Positions 15,279 to 26,000 of a stretch of DNA of 64,000 nucleotides are shown piece by piece. Position numbers and translations under genes: made by a program. Source of the DNA: Planctomycetes bacterium syqfu (GTDB lineage: Bacteria; Planctomycetota; Phycisphaerae; Phycisphaerales; Phycisphaeraceae); contig CP087563.1 of the NCBI GenBank assembly GCA_020974905.1, positions 3,782,001-3,846,000 of the forward strand, read 5' to 3'. The notes below the pieces were generated by a model. That model was not told where the DNA came from. It did no database searches and saw only the letters and a program-made list of their open reading frames with translations. Each line of letters opens with the position of its first letter. Positions within the stretch are counted from its first letter, which is position 1.

Positions 15279-16358
15279 TCAATTCCCCTGCTGGATCAAA
15301 GTCTTTTCGTGCTGCTTCCAACCTTTGGCGATACGTTTCTGGATGTCACGCCAACCGGGCAGCTGTGCTGGTGTTTGGACATGTGATGCACCAACCCCCA
15401 CTGCGCTTCGCAAAGCCTGCTGGGGTGGCTGGCCTGTGAGAATCGCTGCAAGCAATCCAGCGATGGTGTAGTCCCCTGCACCATTGGTACTAGCCACTTC
15501 AACCTCAAAACAGGGGCAATAGTGCGATTGACTTAACCATGCGTCCTGATCGAACAAAGCATGAAGCTGATCAGCCGTCTGCAGGTAAACGCCATAGTCC
15601 CCAAGCTTGAGCATCAAAACACCCACGCCCCAATCAATCACCTGTTTGCCGATTCGTTGCAACAGTTTCAGGTTAAGCGATTGCTCATCCTCTCCGAGCA
15701 TGAATAACAACTCATCCAATGACGGGACAAATAGATCCACATGTGGCAGAACCGTCTTAAGCCAACGACACCAATCAATCGAACCTGCTTCAGACATCGG
15801 GTCCACCGAACACATGTCCAATGATGTCGCAAGCCCCGCAGCATGCGCCTTCTCAAACAGGGACACTAGCTCCCTGCCATCATGGCTGTAAATACTCCGC
15901 ATCACCGGCGGGTATCCAAAATGCAACAGTCTAAGATTCGGATCACTGGGCAACGTCACATCCGATGCCCGAAAATGGTCATTACATCCGGGACAATGCA
16001 AAAAAAGACGATCAACACCCGGCGGCGCAATCACCACCGAATAACTCGTCGATTCATCTTCAACTTGAATCATGTCGCGTGTGAGTGTCGGCGAAACCTT
16101 ACCCAGTAAACGCAGCACCTCATCGCCCAACAGATCATCACTGATACGCCCCATCAATCGGGTATTAACGCCCAATTGATGAAGCGCCAGCCCGGTGTTG
16201 GCAACGGTCCCGCCAACACTGCGATGCATCTCCCCCACGCGAATCAACGTGCCGGGATTCAGAACAGTGTTGGCCAACGGTGGGAACGTGGGTGTTAAAT
16301 CCAAACAGATGTGCCCCGCCACAATGATCGAATGGTCCGTATTGATACCTGTCATCAT
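15279..16358 (-). CDS. PfkB-family sugar kinase
   Basis: 359 residues. The N-terminal PfkB signature region reads IIVAGHICLDLTPTF, with GGTVANTGLALHQLG following. The C-terminal signature is STNGAGDYTIAGLLAAIL, containing the GAGD anion hole and catalytic Asp. Length and motifs fit ribokinase/fructokinase-type enzymes that phosphorylate a free sugar with ATP. The start overlaps the preceding stop closely (TAA-ATG), so it is co-translated with the aldolase-like gene. Substrate is inferred from the operon: a ketose such as fructose or xylulose made by the next gene. Confidence 0.88.
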   Translation of the reverse strand: MMTGINTDHSIIVAGHICLDLTPTFPPLANTVLNPGTLIRVGEMHRSVGGTVANTGLALHQLGVNTRLMGRISDDLLGDEVLRLLGKVSPTLTRDMIQVEDESTSYSVVIAPPGVDRLFLHCPGCNDHFRASDVTLPSDPNLRLLHFGYPPVMRSIYSHDGRELVSLFEKAHAAGLATSLDMCSVDPMSEAGSIDWCRWLKTVLPHVDLFVPSLDELLFMLGEDEQSLNLKLLQRIGKQVIDWGVGVLMLKLGDYGVYLQTADQLHALFDQDAWLSQSHYCPCFEVEVASTNGAGDYTIAGLLAAILTGQPPQQALRSAVGVGASHVQTPAQLPGWRDIQKRIAKGWKQHEKTLIQQGN

Positions 16359-17528
16359 TTATCCCAGAACACGATTCCAACGATCCAAATTCCACTGAAT
16401 TTTTTGAGCCTGACTCATCTTGGTAAAGTCCACTTCCTGTGCATCGGTAGAGCCAGTATTTGTCTTGGGGATGACGGGCTGGCTACCTGCCTGTCCAGAA
16501 GCCGCGTCATAGCTGCTACCTCGCGATGTCGGCTGCATGTCCACTTCCAATTCCCGGTAGGGTGCGATACCCAACTTGCCGATCTGAGCGTGATAGGACT
16601 TGACGGCTTCAAGTGGTTGCAATTGGTCATCAGCAATAGCGCGCAGGTGTTCGATGAAGGTCAGTTGATGCTCGCTGTGGTTGATCATTCGCCCGTAAAG
16701 CGCAACACGGGCGCCGTACTTCTTGGCTTCATGGAGCTGGTTAAACGCATCGAACGTAGTGCCACTGCTTCCACCGAGAATCCCCACGACGAGATTGCGG
16801 TCATAGCCTGCCAAAGCTTCCATTGCTGCTGGCCCGTGATAAGGAATTTTCAGGAAAATCGGCCGCCCCTTGCCAACCACCCCCGCCAATAACCGCGCGA
16901 TCATGTCATTGAGAAAACGCGGGATATCAGCAATGGGCTGTCGCGGTGCATTGGGATCAAAGACTTCCAAAAAGTGTCGGAACCCTTTGGCTTCGGCTTC
17001 AATGCGAAACTCCTTGTATGTATCAAGCGTATGCAAATCCAACTCAAGATCGTTGTTGAATGTCACTGAATAAAGTCCCAGGTCAGCACCGCGTTTTCGC
17101 GAAGCCGGATCGCATTGCACCTTGCCACACATGGCATGATCAATGGTTGCTGTCCGAAACGGGCGTGCGGGTTGCTGAGCATAACTTGAACCGCTGGCAA
17201 GCCAGACATCCGTGGTGTCGTTGGCCCGGATTGCCGGCGTCACGTGACTATCAGCAAACAGATTTTCATTCAGCGTCAAAATTTCGTTGGTGCTCGCACT
17301 CATGAGCATGATGTCCACGAGCCCCTGCTTGACGTTCTGACGAATGATATCCCGGTACTCCGTGAGCGTGCGAAAGCGTCCCTCATGCGCATGCATCTCC
17401 GGACTCTTGCCGGGCGCTGCCAACCCAAAGGCCATGTCCGCATCCTTGGCGTCGGCAAGAATAAAATCCCGACACGAAGGGTCCGAAAGAATATTGCGTA
17501 ATTTGATATCCAATGTTTTTTCAGGCAT
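16359..17528 (-). CDS. Class I aldolase-like TIM-barrel protein
   Basis: About 390 residues from the ATG at 17528, which has GGAG 6 bases upstream and gives MPEKTLDIKL. A barrel with PIFLKIPYHGPAAMEAL (candidate Schiff-base Lys), LVVGILGGSSGTTFDAF and GARVALYGRMINHSEHQL resembles DeoC/LacD-type aldolases. The tail (about residues 340-390) is low in hydrophobics and rich in Ser, Thr and Gln. First gene of the leftward operon. It probably cleaves the phosphorylated sugar made by the PfkB kinase; the exact reaction cannot be told from sequence. Confidence 0.65.
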   Translation of the reverse strand: MPEKTLDIKLRNILSDPSCRDFILADAKDADMAFGLAAPGKSPEMHAHEGRFRTLTEYRDIIRQNVKQGLVDIMLMSASTNEILTLNENLFADSHVTPAIRANDTTDVWLASGSSYAQQPARPFRTATIDHAMCGKVQCDPASRKRGADLGLYSVTFNNDLELDLHTLDTYKEFRIEAEAKGFRHFLEVFDPNAPRQPIADIPRFLNDMIARLLAGVVGKGRPIFLKIPYHGPAAMEALAGYDRNLVVGILGGSSGTTFDAFNQLHEAKKYGARVALYGRMINHSEHQLTFIEHLRAIADDQLQPLEAVKSYHAQIGKLGIAPYRELEVDMQPTSRGSSYDAASGQAGSQPVIPKTNTGSTDAQEVDFTKMSQAQKIQWNLDRWNRVLG

Positions 17529-17621
17529 TACTAACTCCAAACTCCATCCATCAATACCCACCCGACACCATGATGATAGGCACTTGACCGCGAATGATCA
17601 ATTTGTTCAAATAGATTCATT
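17529..17621. promoter_or_regulatory. Divergent promoter region, sugar operon / DeoR regulator
   Basis: 93 bases between the divergently transcribed aldolase-like operon and the DeoR gene. It must hold both promoters and likely the DeoR operator. A half-palindromic TGATCAATTTGTTCA (about 17595-17610) is visible, but I cannot call a site with certainty. Confidence 0.5.
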
Positions 17622-18383
17622 ATGATTCAAAGACGATTGCAGCAAATCAGAGACTATCTCAGCCAGAATCCACGCAGCAGCGTGCATGAACTCCAAAACG
17701 CTTTAAATGTTTCAAGAGCAACCATCCGTCGCGATCTGATTGAATTGGAAGAACAAGGCGTCCTCGTCCGTGTTCACGGCGGGGTCATTCACAGCGATTT
17801 TCTGGCGGGTGAACCGACCTTTGACCGGCGGCATCAACAGCATGCTGATGAAAAAAGTGCCATCGGGCAGGCCGTTTCGGAAATGGTCCGGTCCAATCAA
17901 ACCGTGTTTCTGGATGCCGGGACAACCTGCCTGGAAGTCGCCCGAAGATTGCTGTTACGTGAAGATGTCAAACTGTTTACCAACTCGCTGCGCGTCATGT
18001 CCGAAGCGATGCGTGGCCAGGCACAGGTGATCTGCATCGGTGGCACACTCCGTCGTGTCTCCGAAGGTCTGGTGGATACGTTTGCATTGAATTGGCTGGA
18101 GAATCTGCATTTTGATATTGCAGTCGTCGGCGCGTCGGGCATATGCCCCAAGCGTGGCCTGAGTACGACCGAGTTAAGTGAAGCAGCCGTCAAACAGGCC
18201 GTCATCGACCGTGCTGACAAAGTCATCCTGGCAGCAGACGCCAGCAAACTCGGCCATCCAGCATCAGTCCGATTCGCCAAGTGGAGCCAAATCGATCATT
18301 GGGTTGTGAATCAGAAGGTCACCTGCACCCCCAAAGGTTCCAAGCCACAGATTCATATCGTCGATTCGGTAAACGGAGACTAG
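17622..18383 (+). CDS. DeoR-family transcriptional regulator
   Basis: 253 residues. The N-terminal DeoR helix-turn-helix reads SSVHELQNALNVSRATIRRD followed by LIELEEQGVLVRVHGG. The effector domain has FLDAGTTCLEVARRL and GGTLRR, the phosphosugar-sensing DeoR C-terminal fold of the ISOCOT type. DeoR proteins usually repress neighbouring sugar genes and are released by a phosphorylated sugar. Divergent from the mannosidase operon, which it most likely controls; the PfkB product is the natural inducer candidate. Confidence 0.92.
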   Translation: MIQRRLQQIRDYLSQNPRSSVHELQNALNVSRATIRRDLIELEEQGVLVRVHGGVIHSDFLAGEPTFDRRHQQHADEKSAIGQAVSEMVRSNQTVFLDAGTTCLEVARRLLLREDVKLFTNSLRVMSEAMRGQAQVICIGGTLRRVSEGLVDTFALNWLENLHFDIAVVGASGICPKRGLSTTELSEAAVKQAVIDRADKVILAADASKLGHPASVRFAKWSQIDHWVVNQKVTCTPKGSKPQIHIVDSVNGD

Positions 18384-18428
18384 AGCTTCTTGTGTCATTA
18401 CCTGCCATTGAACCCAATAGCCGGCTGG

Positions 18429-18515
18429 GAAAAAGGTGAGAAAAAGGTGTCAGGGTAAGAAAAAGGTGGGTAAGAAAAAGGTGTCAGGGTAAGAAAAAGG
18501 TGTCAGGAACCTTTT
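18429..18515. repeat. REP-type tandem repeats left of the RAYT gene
   Basis: Five tandem units of the form AAAAAGGTG, mostly followed by TCAGGGTAAG, spaced 11 to 19 bases apart. The last unit (18495-18515) is a 21-bp imperfect palindrome, AAAAGGT...ACCTTTT with a 7-nt centre. The RAYT stop codon lies within this unit. Confidence 0.8.
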
Positions 18516-19263
18516 ATCGGTTCGGCTTCCTGTCGGGGGCGTCCTCTTGGTCGGAAGGTTGATTGAAGGTCGAAGCGTTGGCACATCTCTTGCTGCCATG
18601 CCAGATGACCAAAGGGTTGACAACGATTGCTCGAACGTCGCAGGGCGTTGAGTTCATCTTCCGTTTCTGGCAGATTCACACGATTGACCCAGTTCGGCGG
18701 CCGTTTGCCACCCGGGACAGGCCAAGGGGACAGAATCTGCTTGTCTTCACGCGAACCATTTTGCCAGCGGTACAAACTCGACCATCGCCATTGCTCAGCT
18801 CGATTGACAAGATTGGCACGAACCGGATTACGTTCGACATACCGACAGACGGTGGCCAGATAGCCCTCGGTATCAACAAGAAATGACTTGAATCGGCCTT
18901 GATACACATGTCCCCCACCGATGGTGTGTCGATGGGCATGCCAACGCTGCGTATGCGTCAAGGTCAACCATCCCACAAAGCGTGAAAGCAAGCCGTCGAT
19001 CTGGGGCCGAACAACCAGATGCCAATGATTGGGCATCACGCAATAGGCAAGCAATTGCATTTGCGGGTAACACTCGATCGCCTGTTCCAACACACGTTCA
19101 AATGCAAGGAAATCGCCATCGTCATCAAAAAGAGACATGCGGCCATTACCCCGGTTGAGCACATGGTAAACACAACCACCGATATCGACACGTTTACTTC
19201 GTCCCATGACATCATTTTAGCAGGTGGCTAAAGAGGAGCAAGAAAAGGTTCCTGACACCTTTT
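18495..19263. mobile_element. RAYT unit bounded by inverted REP palindromes
   Basis: The 21-bp sequence at 19243-19263 (AAAAGGT then TCCTGAC then ACCTTTT) is the reverse complement of 18495-18515. The two copies enclose only the RAYT gene and about 35 bases. Each copy can itself fold as a 7-bp hairpin. Similar copies continue at 19643-19718. Confidence 0.75.
18503..19207 (-). CDS. REP-associated tyrosine transposase (RAYT, Y1_Tnp)
   Basis: 234 residues, HUH-type single-strand transposase. GGCVYHVLNRGNGRMSLF opens the Y1 domain. The HUH pair is in CVMPNHWHLVVRP, followed by GLLSRFVGWLTLTHTQRWH and GGGHVYQGRFKSFLV. The catalytic Tyr is in the helix region YLATVCRYVERNPVRANLV. It ends with the usual RAYT tail (RWSSLYRW, then WV.RVN and RRSSNRCQPFG). 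It is flanked by 21-bp inverted copies of its REP sequence (18495-18515 and 19243-19263), which it likely recognises. Sits in a repeat-rich stretch next to rhs sequences. Confidence 0.92.
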   Translation of the reverse strand: MGRSKRVDIGGCVYHVLNRGNGRMSLFDDDGDFLAFERVLEQAIECYPQMQLLAYCVMPNHWHLVVRPQIDGLLSRFVGWLTLTHTQRWHAHRHTIGGGHVYQGRFKSFLVDTEGYLATVCRYVERNPVRANLVNRAEQWRWSSLYRWQNGSREDKQILSPWPVPGGKRPPNWVNRVNLPETEDELNALRRSSNRCQPFGHLAWQQEMCQRFDLQSTFRPRGRPRQEAEPIKGS

Positions 19264-19640
19264 CCGTTCACTGCCAGGTCGTAGGTGAAGGTGTCGGTGT
19301 AATCGAGCGTATCATCCGAAGCATCGAGCACTTCTACAGTCAGACGATTCAGTGCGTCGTAGGTCCATGTCCATTGATAGGTATAGCCATCAATGGTTTC
19401 GGTGGCAGCGACGCGATTACCTGCCAGGTCAAGGGTGTAGTCGTAGCTGGCAAGCAAGGTATCTGTCCCAACATCATAGACATCGTTGCTATCAAGATCC
19501 TCGAACTGCACCATTTCGTCAAGACGATTCATGGTGTCATAGGTGTAGTCGGTGATCACGTTGCTGCCATCAAGGTCTTCCATCACGGTGCAATCGAGAT
19601 TACCCACTGCATCGTAGTGATAGGTGGTCACTTCCTACAA
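19264..19640 (-). pseudogene. rhs fragment between two REP copies
   Basis: This stretch is a near-copy of the giant gene's RHS region around 21750-22105. Both encode TTYHYDAVGNLD, TVMEDLDG, YDYTLDLAGNRVAATET and TYDALNRLT with only a few substitutions (for example DTMNRLDE against DTLNRLDE). Homology stops exactly at the REP palindromes on both sides (19243-19263 and 19643-19663). There is no start or end domain. It is a duplicated rhs piece carved out by REP insertion or recombination, not a gene. Confidence 0.85.
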
Positions 19641-19642
19641 GG

Positions 19643-19718
19643 AAAAGGTTCCTGACACCTTTTCCGTCCGCTGACACCTTTTCCGTCCGCACCTTTTCCG
19701 TCCGAGGCTTTTCTACGG
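19643..19718. repeat. REP-type repeats right of the rhs fragment
   Basis: A full palindrome (19643-19663) in the same orientation as 19243-19263, followed by shortened tandem units ending in ACCTTTTCCGTCCG (two further copies). They are the same REP family as around the RAYT gene. Confidence 0.78.
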
Positions 19719-19770
19719 AGCAGATCTGACCCCGTTTCGTTACTGCTTTTACTGCCCACCTTTTCTGCCT

Positions 19771-20064
19771 CTATAACGAATACGATGCCAATGTTCCTGT
19801 ATACCATATACACAATAAGTATAGCGATGATACAAGCAAAGCCTTTAGACAGAACTCCCAATCATTCATATTCTTTTTATAATTTTTGAACAAACGAGAA
19901 AAAACAATAAAATTAATTGGACTACTTAATGCTACCACCCAGAAATGAATTCCACCATATCCTGTCACACCAGCAGAAATTAATATTGGTATTGAACATA
20001 TCGAACCAAAAGCAGCCAACAATAACATTGGTAAAATAAGAAAAAATTTAAACAAAACAATCAT
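19771..20064 (-). CDS. Small membrane protein, candidate immunity protein for the RHS-lipase
   Basis: 97 residues from the ATG at 20064, which lies one base after the stop of the giant RHS gene. Three to four hydrophobic helices are visible (LFKFFLILPMLLLAAFGSI, IPILISAGVTGYGG with HFWVVALSS, and LKALLVSSLYLLCIWY). I recognise no family. In polymorphic RHS toxin loci the gene directly after the toxin end is normally the immunity gene, and a membrane-embedded protein would suit a lipase that attacks phospholipids. Function is inferred from position only. Confidence 0.6.
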   Translation of the reverse strand: MIVLFKFFLILPMLLLAAFGSICSIPILISAGVTGYGGIHFWVVALSSPINFIVFSRLFKNYKKNMNDWEFCLKALLVSSLYLLCIWYTGTLASYSL

Positions 20065-20065
20065 A

Positions 20066-23000
20066 TCACAAACCCAATGCACGCAACATTGTTGGCATTC
20101 TATGCCTATCAATTGAACTTAACAAAACATCTGATGCTGCAGGCCGTATATAGTACCTGTCACCATATGCGTCAGGAAGCCATGTAGTATTCTGAATCCC
20201 ATTGAGTATTTCATTTTCTACGTAATACGCAGTTACACTGGGAGAATATTCTCGCCCCCTAAGATGACTCAACCCGGCAGCATTAAATGTCACAGCAGGC
20301 GCACCTGTAGCAACTGCGGCAGCGCTTGCCAGCCCCCCCCCTAACGAATGCCCGGTAAACATTACATTATCAACTCCGACAGACTCTACCAATTGCTTGC
20401 CATATTTTACTGCATTATTGTATTGTAATGACATTCCAGTAACTGCTTGCAACATATCCGTTATAATATCTTGAATTGAATTCTCGGTACCTCTAAACGC
20501 CATGACAAACATGTTTTGTACACTATTGTAGTACACTTCTCCAGCAAAACCCGTAAAAGTAGATGTCCGACTATAACTTTCTAATTGAGCAATGCCAAGA
20601 GAACTCCAGCCTGCAATATTTCCAACCATATTGTCTGACTCGTATACAGCCGCAGATAGCAGTGCGAGTTCCTTGTTTCTAGTAGACACATTATCCGGAT
20701 TAACAGAACGTGAATGGTCAAATGCAAAATCATAAAAGGCAAAATAGGGTGACGTTCCAATTGTCACAGCCGTGGCACTTAATACAGTAATGCCAATAAT
20801 TTTTGTAACAGTCCACGCAGTTGATGCAAGCTCTAACAAAGTCATATTCCCACTCGGATCAATCCCCATAATCGGATTGCCGTGGGTATACAGATACTTA
20901 TGCAGACTCTGTGGATCGTTCTGATTACCCGCAAACGGATCGAGGCGATTGAAGCTGCCAGTGGCGGGATCGTAGAACCTTGCCCGCAGGTATTGGGTGC
21001 CGTTGGGGTTGGTCCATTCGCCGCTGTAGAGCAGGCTGGTCAGCGCGGTGGTGGCGGTGGCCAGGTGGGATGCTTCGAGCATTTCGCCGTAGGCGTTGTA
21101 GAGATACTGTTGGGCTAAGGCGACCGTGGTGGCGGTGAGATTGGCGAGCAGACGGGTGCTGCCATGGCCGTCGGTGAGCAGGTGATAGACCGTTGCAGCG
21201 GTGTCACCTGACCCGTTGGCAGGGATGCCAACGGCTTTTGCCACACTGATCACGTCATGCCCCAGCGTGTAGCTGTAGGCAATCACGTCGTTGATGTACT
21301 CTTCGAGTACCTGGACGTAGCCCGTCGGATTCATGGTGTCGAAGAGATAGGACTTGGCGGTGGTCTCTACGCCATCAATGCTGATGGTTTCGGTGACACG
21401 CAGGCCCTTGGTGTTGTATTCATAGTCCGTGACCTTGGTCTGGGTAAGACTGCCACCGGTGTAGGTTTCTTCGGTGACCTGTGACATGCGACCCATCTCG
21501 TTGTACACATAGCTGGTACTGCTGACGATCTGACCAGTGTTGTCCGTGCCTTGATAGACGGTCTTACTGGTCTGGGTCGTGTTGTTGTAACCAAACTCGG
21601 TGTAGCGATCCTGCGTGTCATCGGTGGCATGATCGACGAACTGCCATTCCAGGCGATCGTTGGCATCGTAGCTGTAGGTCGTGGTGGTTTCCACGCTGCT
21701 GTCACTACCTTGATCATGGGTTGATTCGACGCGGTTACCTGCAAGGTCGTAGGTGAAGGTGTCGGTGTAATCCAGACTGTTGTCAGATGCATCGAGCACT
21801 TCTTCAGTCAGACGATTCAAGGCGTCGTAGGTCCATGTCCATTGATAGGTATAGCCATCAATGGTTTCGGTGGCAGCGACGCGGTTACCTGCCAGGTCAA
21901 GGGTGTAGTCGTAGCTGGCAAGCATCTCGTCTGTCCCAGCATCATAGACATCGTTGCTATTACGATCCTCGAACTGCACCATTTCGTCAAGACGATTGAG
22001 TGTGTCATAGGTGTAGTCGGTGATCACGTTGGTGCCATCAAGGTCTTCCATGACGGTGTAATCGAGATTACCCACTGCATCGTAGTGATAGGTGGTGACT
22101 TCCTCAGCAGAATTTGTTTCACTTCCGGGGGTGTAGGCATTAAAGCGTTCGAAGACTTCGACGGTGCTGAGACGACCGAGGGTGTCGTAGGTGTACCGCG
22201 TATCGGTGATGGCATCGTTGCCGGTGGCATCCGTGCTGGTCCAAGTGCGGACCTTCTGACCCAGATCGTTGTAGGCATAGTTGATGATGCCCTGATCGTT
22301 GATGATCTGAACGGTTCTGCCCTGATCGTCGTAGGTGTAGGATGTCGCCACTGCGAATGTGCTGTCATCCATCGAAGTCATGCGACCTTCATCGTCATAG
22401 GTATAGGTGACGGTTCGGGCGGCAGTGATGCCAGCGAGTGCTGCACGAAGCAGTTGTGGCGACATGCCGACGGTAATGGTTACACCTGACAGATCGGCAG
22501 CGGAGTAGTAGCTGACCGAAGTGGTGCGACCACCACCCAATGCCGAGTTGTCATAGAGATAGGCGGTGACGTTGCCTTCGAAGTCCACCATGAAAGCGGT
22601 CTGGCCGAGGGCGGTCGAAGCGGTGATATCGTCACCTGAAGCACTCAACTCTGTCAACGTGCGGTCATCATAGTGTGAAGACTCAATGCCAGTGAGTGTG
22701 TCCAATGGCAACTTGCGTGAAGTCTGACGACCGAGGTGGTCGTAGGTGAAGACCGTCACGTGGTTATTGGGATCAGTAATGCTGGTCTGACGACCTTGTG
22801 CATCATAGCCATACTCATACCGCGGATTGGTTGCCAGGTCCGTATCTGGATCGATTACTTCCGGCAGGACGACGGCAGTCAGACGACCTGCATCATCGCA
22901 TTCATATTGCGTGGTGCGGCCGAGTTGGTCGGTTTCACTAATACGACGACCTAGGTTGTCATATTCCGTGCTGGTGGTGGTGTCATCCGCATAGGTGGTC

Positions 23001-26000
23001 TGAATCAGACGTCCCAGATCGTCATACGTGTAACGTGTTTCGTTGCCCAGGGCATCACGTGTCAGCGTTTGGCGACCGAGGGAGTCATATTCGACAGATG
23101 TTTCTTGAATATCGTTCGTCGTGAGAGGATCGCCATCGATATCTAGTGTAGTACGGATTTGGCGACCGACTTCGTCGTATTCATAGGTGGTGACGGTGCC
23201 AGTGGTCGAAGTCGATTTAGCAACACGGCCAGCAGCATCGTACTCCGTAGTAGATGTACTCTGAATTTGATCTGTTGTAATCGATTCAGGATCAAAACCA
23301 AGCGTGGTGACATACAGGCCTGCATTTTGCGGGTCTGCTGCGATGTCGATGGTCACCCCCTTGAGATACTGCGTTTGGGTGACGCGCCCAAGTGCATCGT
23401 AGATGCTGTAGCTGACGCGCAGTTCATCGGTGTCATTGAGATCGGTCAACAGATTGCCAGAATCATCGGTAAAGAACGGCGATGTGCTGGCGATGGATCG
23501 ACCATTTTCATCATAGAACGTACGGGTGACGGACCAGATGGGCGTGGGTTGACTTCCGGGGGCGGCCTCGCGGTATGCACGGCTGCGCGACTGGACAAGA
23601 TTACCACGCACGTCATACATACTCTGACTGACATTGCCGAACATATCTTCGGTTTCAAGGACCTGACCGGTTTGGGTGTAGGTGGTCGAAGAAGTTGATG
23701 TGGCAGTTGCACCAGCGATGGCAACGAGCAAGGCAGCACGGTCGGCATCCGAACCGGTGAACTCACCGGTGAGTGTATAGCTGGAACTGGCGGTGACACG
23801 CTGGGCAGCATCGTACGCGGTGACACTGACGGTGGTAAAGCCATCCTGATAGGACCAGCTATGTGTCTGGTTACCCGAAGCATCGTAGGTAAAGTAACGA
23901 CTGTTGCCATTGATGTCGGTGGTAGCAAGCAGTTGATTCTTACCGTCATAGACAAAGGTAGAGACCACATTGCCGTTGGAATCAGTGACAGCGGTCATGT
24001 TACCGTGGTTGTCATAGGCATAACTGGTGACGTTACCCAGAGCATCGGTGGTCGCAGTGAGTAGACCATTCTGGTTGTAGGTGTTGCGCGTGGTGTTGCC
24101 TTGCGCGTCGGTGGTGGTCAGCAGGTTGCCATAACGGTCATAGGTGAAGTACGTGGTGTTACCCAGCGCATCGGTGGTGGAGAGCACCTGACCGAATGCA
24201 TCGTAATCAGCAGTGGAGAGCCAGTTGGTGGGTGCAGCGGTGTAGGCCGCATCCCCCGTTGCCTGGAAGGTCTCACTGGTGCGGGTGCGATAGTCGTTGG
24301 CATCGTATTCATAAACGGTGATGGACCAGACATCATCGGTGGTGTCATTGGTCGTGCCGTTGTCTGACAAACGCTGTAGCTGGCGCACGGTGTTGCCACG
24401 ACTGTCACGGATGATCTCGGTGGGTACGTCATCGGCATCAGCAAGGACTTCGCGCGTGTAACCTGCGGGCAATTGCGGTGGATTCAAATCATAGTTAAAC
24501 GGAATGGCAGCGCCGGAGGCATCAGCAAGACTGATGATGCGACCTGTGGTTTCGTCGAAGTTCAGATTCATGACCGACACGCCACGGGCATCGACGATAC
24601 TCGTGAGATAGTGTTCATAGCCTGCAGCTTCGTTCGGATCGTAGATGAAGGTCGTGGTCGAGCCCACACGATCGGTAACGGAGATGAGATCGCCATTGGA
24701 ATCGTAGGTGTAATTGATGGTTGCACCTGCGGTATCGGTAATCTGCGTGATACGACCAAGCTGATCACGGGTAAAGGCAATCTCAGCAGCCGTCTGACCA
24801 TCAGGCGTGACCGTACGGATACCCGAATCAGAGATATCCAGTCGATTGCCCTGACGATCAGTGATAGCATCAAGTTGGCCGGTATCACCATTGAGTCGGA
24901 ACTCAGTGCCATCCTGTGTGGTCATGATGTAGTCGAGATCCAGATACGGTGAGGCCGGGTTGTAAGGCACACCACCGCCGGTTTCCAGTTCGCCATAATC
25001 ATTCATGAAGACCTGGATATTCGGGTTGGTGGTGGTGAGTGTGGACGTGTTGCCCGGATCAGCCACGAACTCGACACGGTACATACTCAGCACAAAGCCC
25101 AGAAGTCCTGCAGCCGCAGAAGAGTTGATCGGCACGACCTGCATGGTGAAGCTCTGCTTGGTGCCATCAGGTAACGTGACGTGCAGACGCGAACCATGCT
25201 GCAGTGACGGGATCAAACCAATGTCCGACAGATCGGAGGTTCCCATGTCCACATCGGTACGGATATCCATATCAAACAGATCAAGTGTCCAGCCATAACC
25301 AAAATCGCCGACTTCCTGACTGTTTAAAGTGTCATAGGTTCGGCTGATGCTGATTGGCAGACCGCCCAGTGATGTGGACAGATCGGTGAAGCCAAGACTG
25401 AAGTTACCGATCTTGGCATTGGATTCAATCGTGATAAATTGATTATCAACCGAGACGTTTCCACCAGCATCTTCAGCGACCAAACGCAAGGTGTAAGCAC
25501 CATTGGCCACAGCTGTGGTATCCACGCGGCCGATTGGCGCGTTGGTGACTTCCTGCGTGCCGGATGCCAATTCACTGATAATGTTGCCTTGATCATCCAC
25601 GAGATACAACGTGTATGAAGTCAAGGTATCATCGTCCACGGTCACCAACACATCCGTTGGCGAAGTGAGAATCGCGTCATCTTGGGGCACGGTGATGGTC
25701 ACAACAGGTGCGGCATCATTGGGGTCATAAGCCGTAAGTGTGATCTGGTCGGATGATTCGTTACCTGCCTCGTCATAAGCCGTGGCAGTGACCGTGTAAT
25801 CACCTGCATTCTGCAGCGTGAAACGGGCATAACCCTGCTCGTTGACGGCGACAGCCTGACTACCAATGATCAATGACAGTTCACTGATCGCCACATCGTC
25901 GGATGCTTGAATCAGGAAGATCACTTCCGTGCCGATGGCAGGATTGGTGGTGCTGGAGATCAAGTAGACTTCAGGTGCCTGTACGTCAGCAATGACATTC

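Noticed and set aside
18429-18515. CRISPR-like short repeats
   Set aside because: Units are 11-19 bases in direct tandem without spacers and match the REP copies around the RAYT gene.
19628-19861. Minus-strand 77-codon frame with a hydrophobic start
   Set aside because: It runs through REP repeats and overlaps the small membrane protein in another frame; no ribosome site or family.
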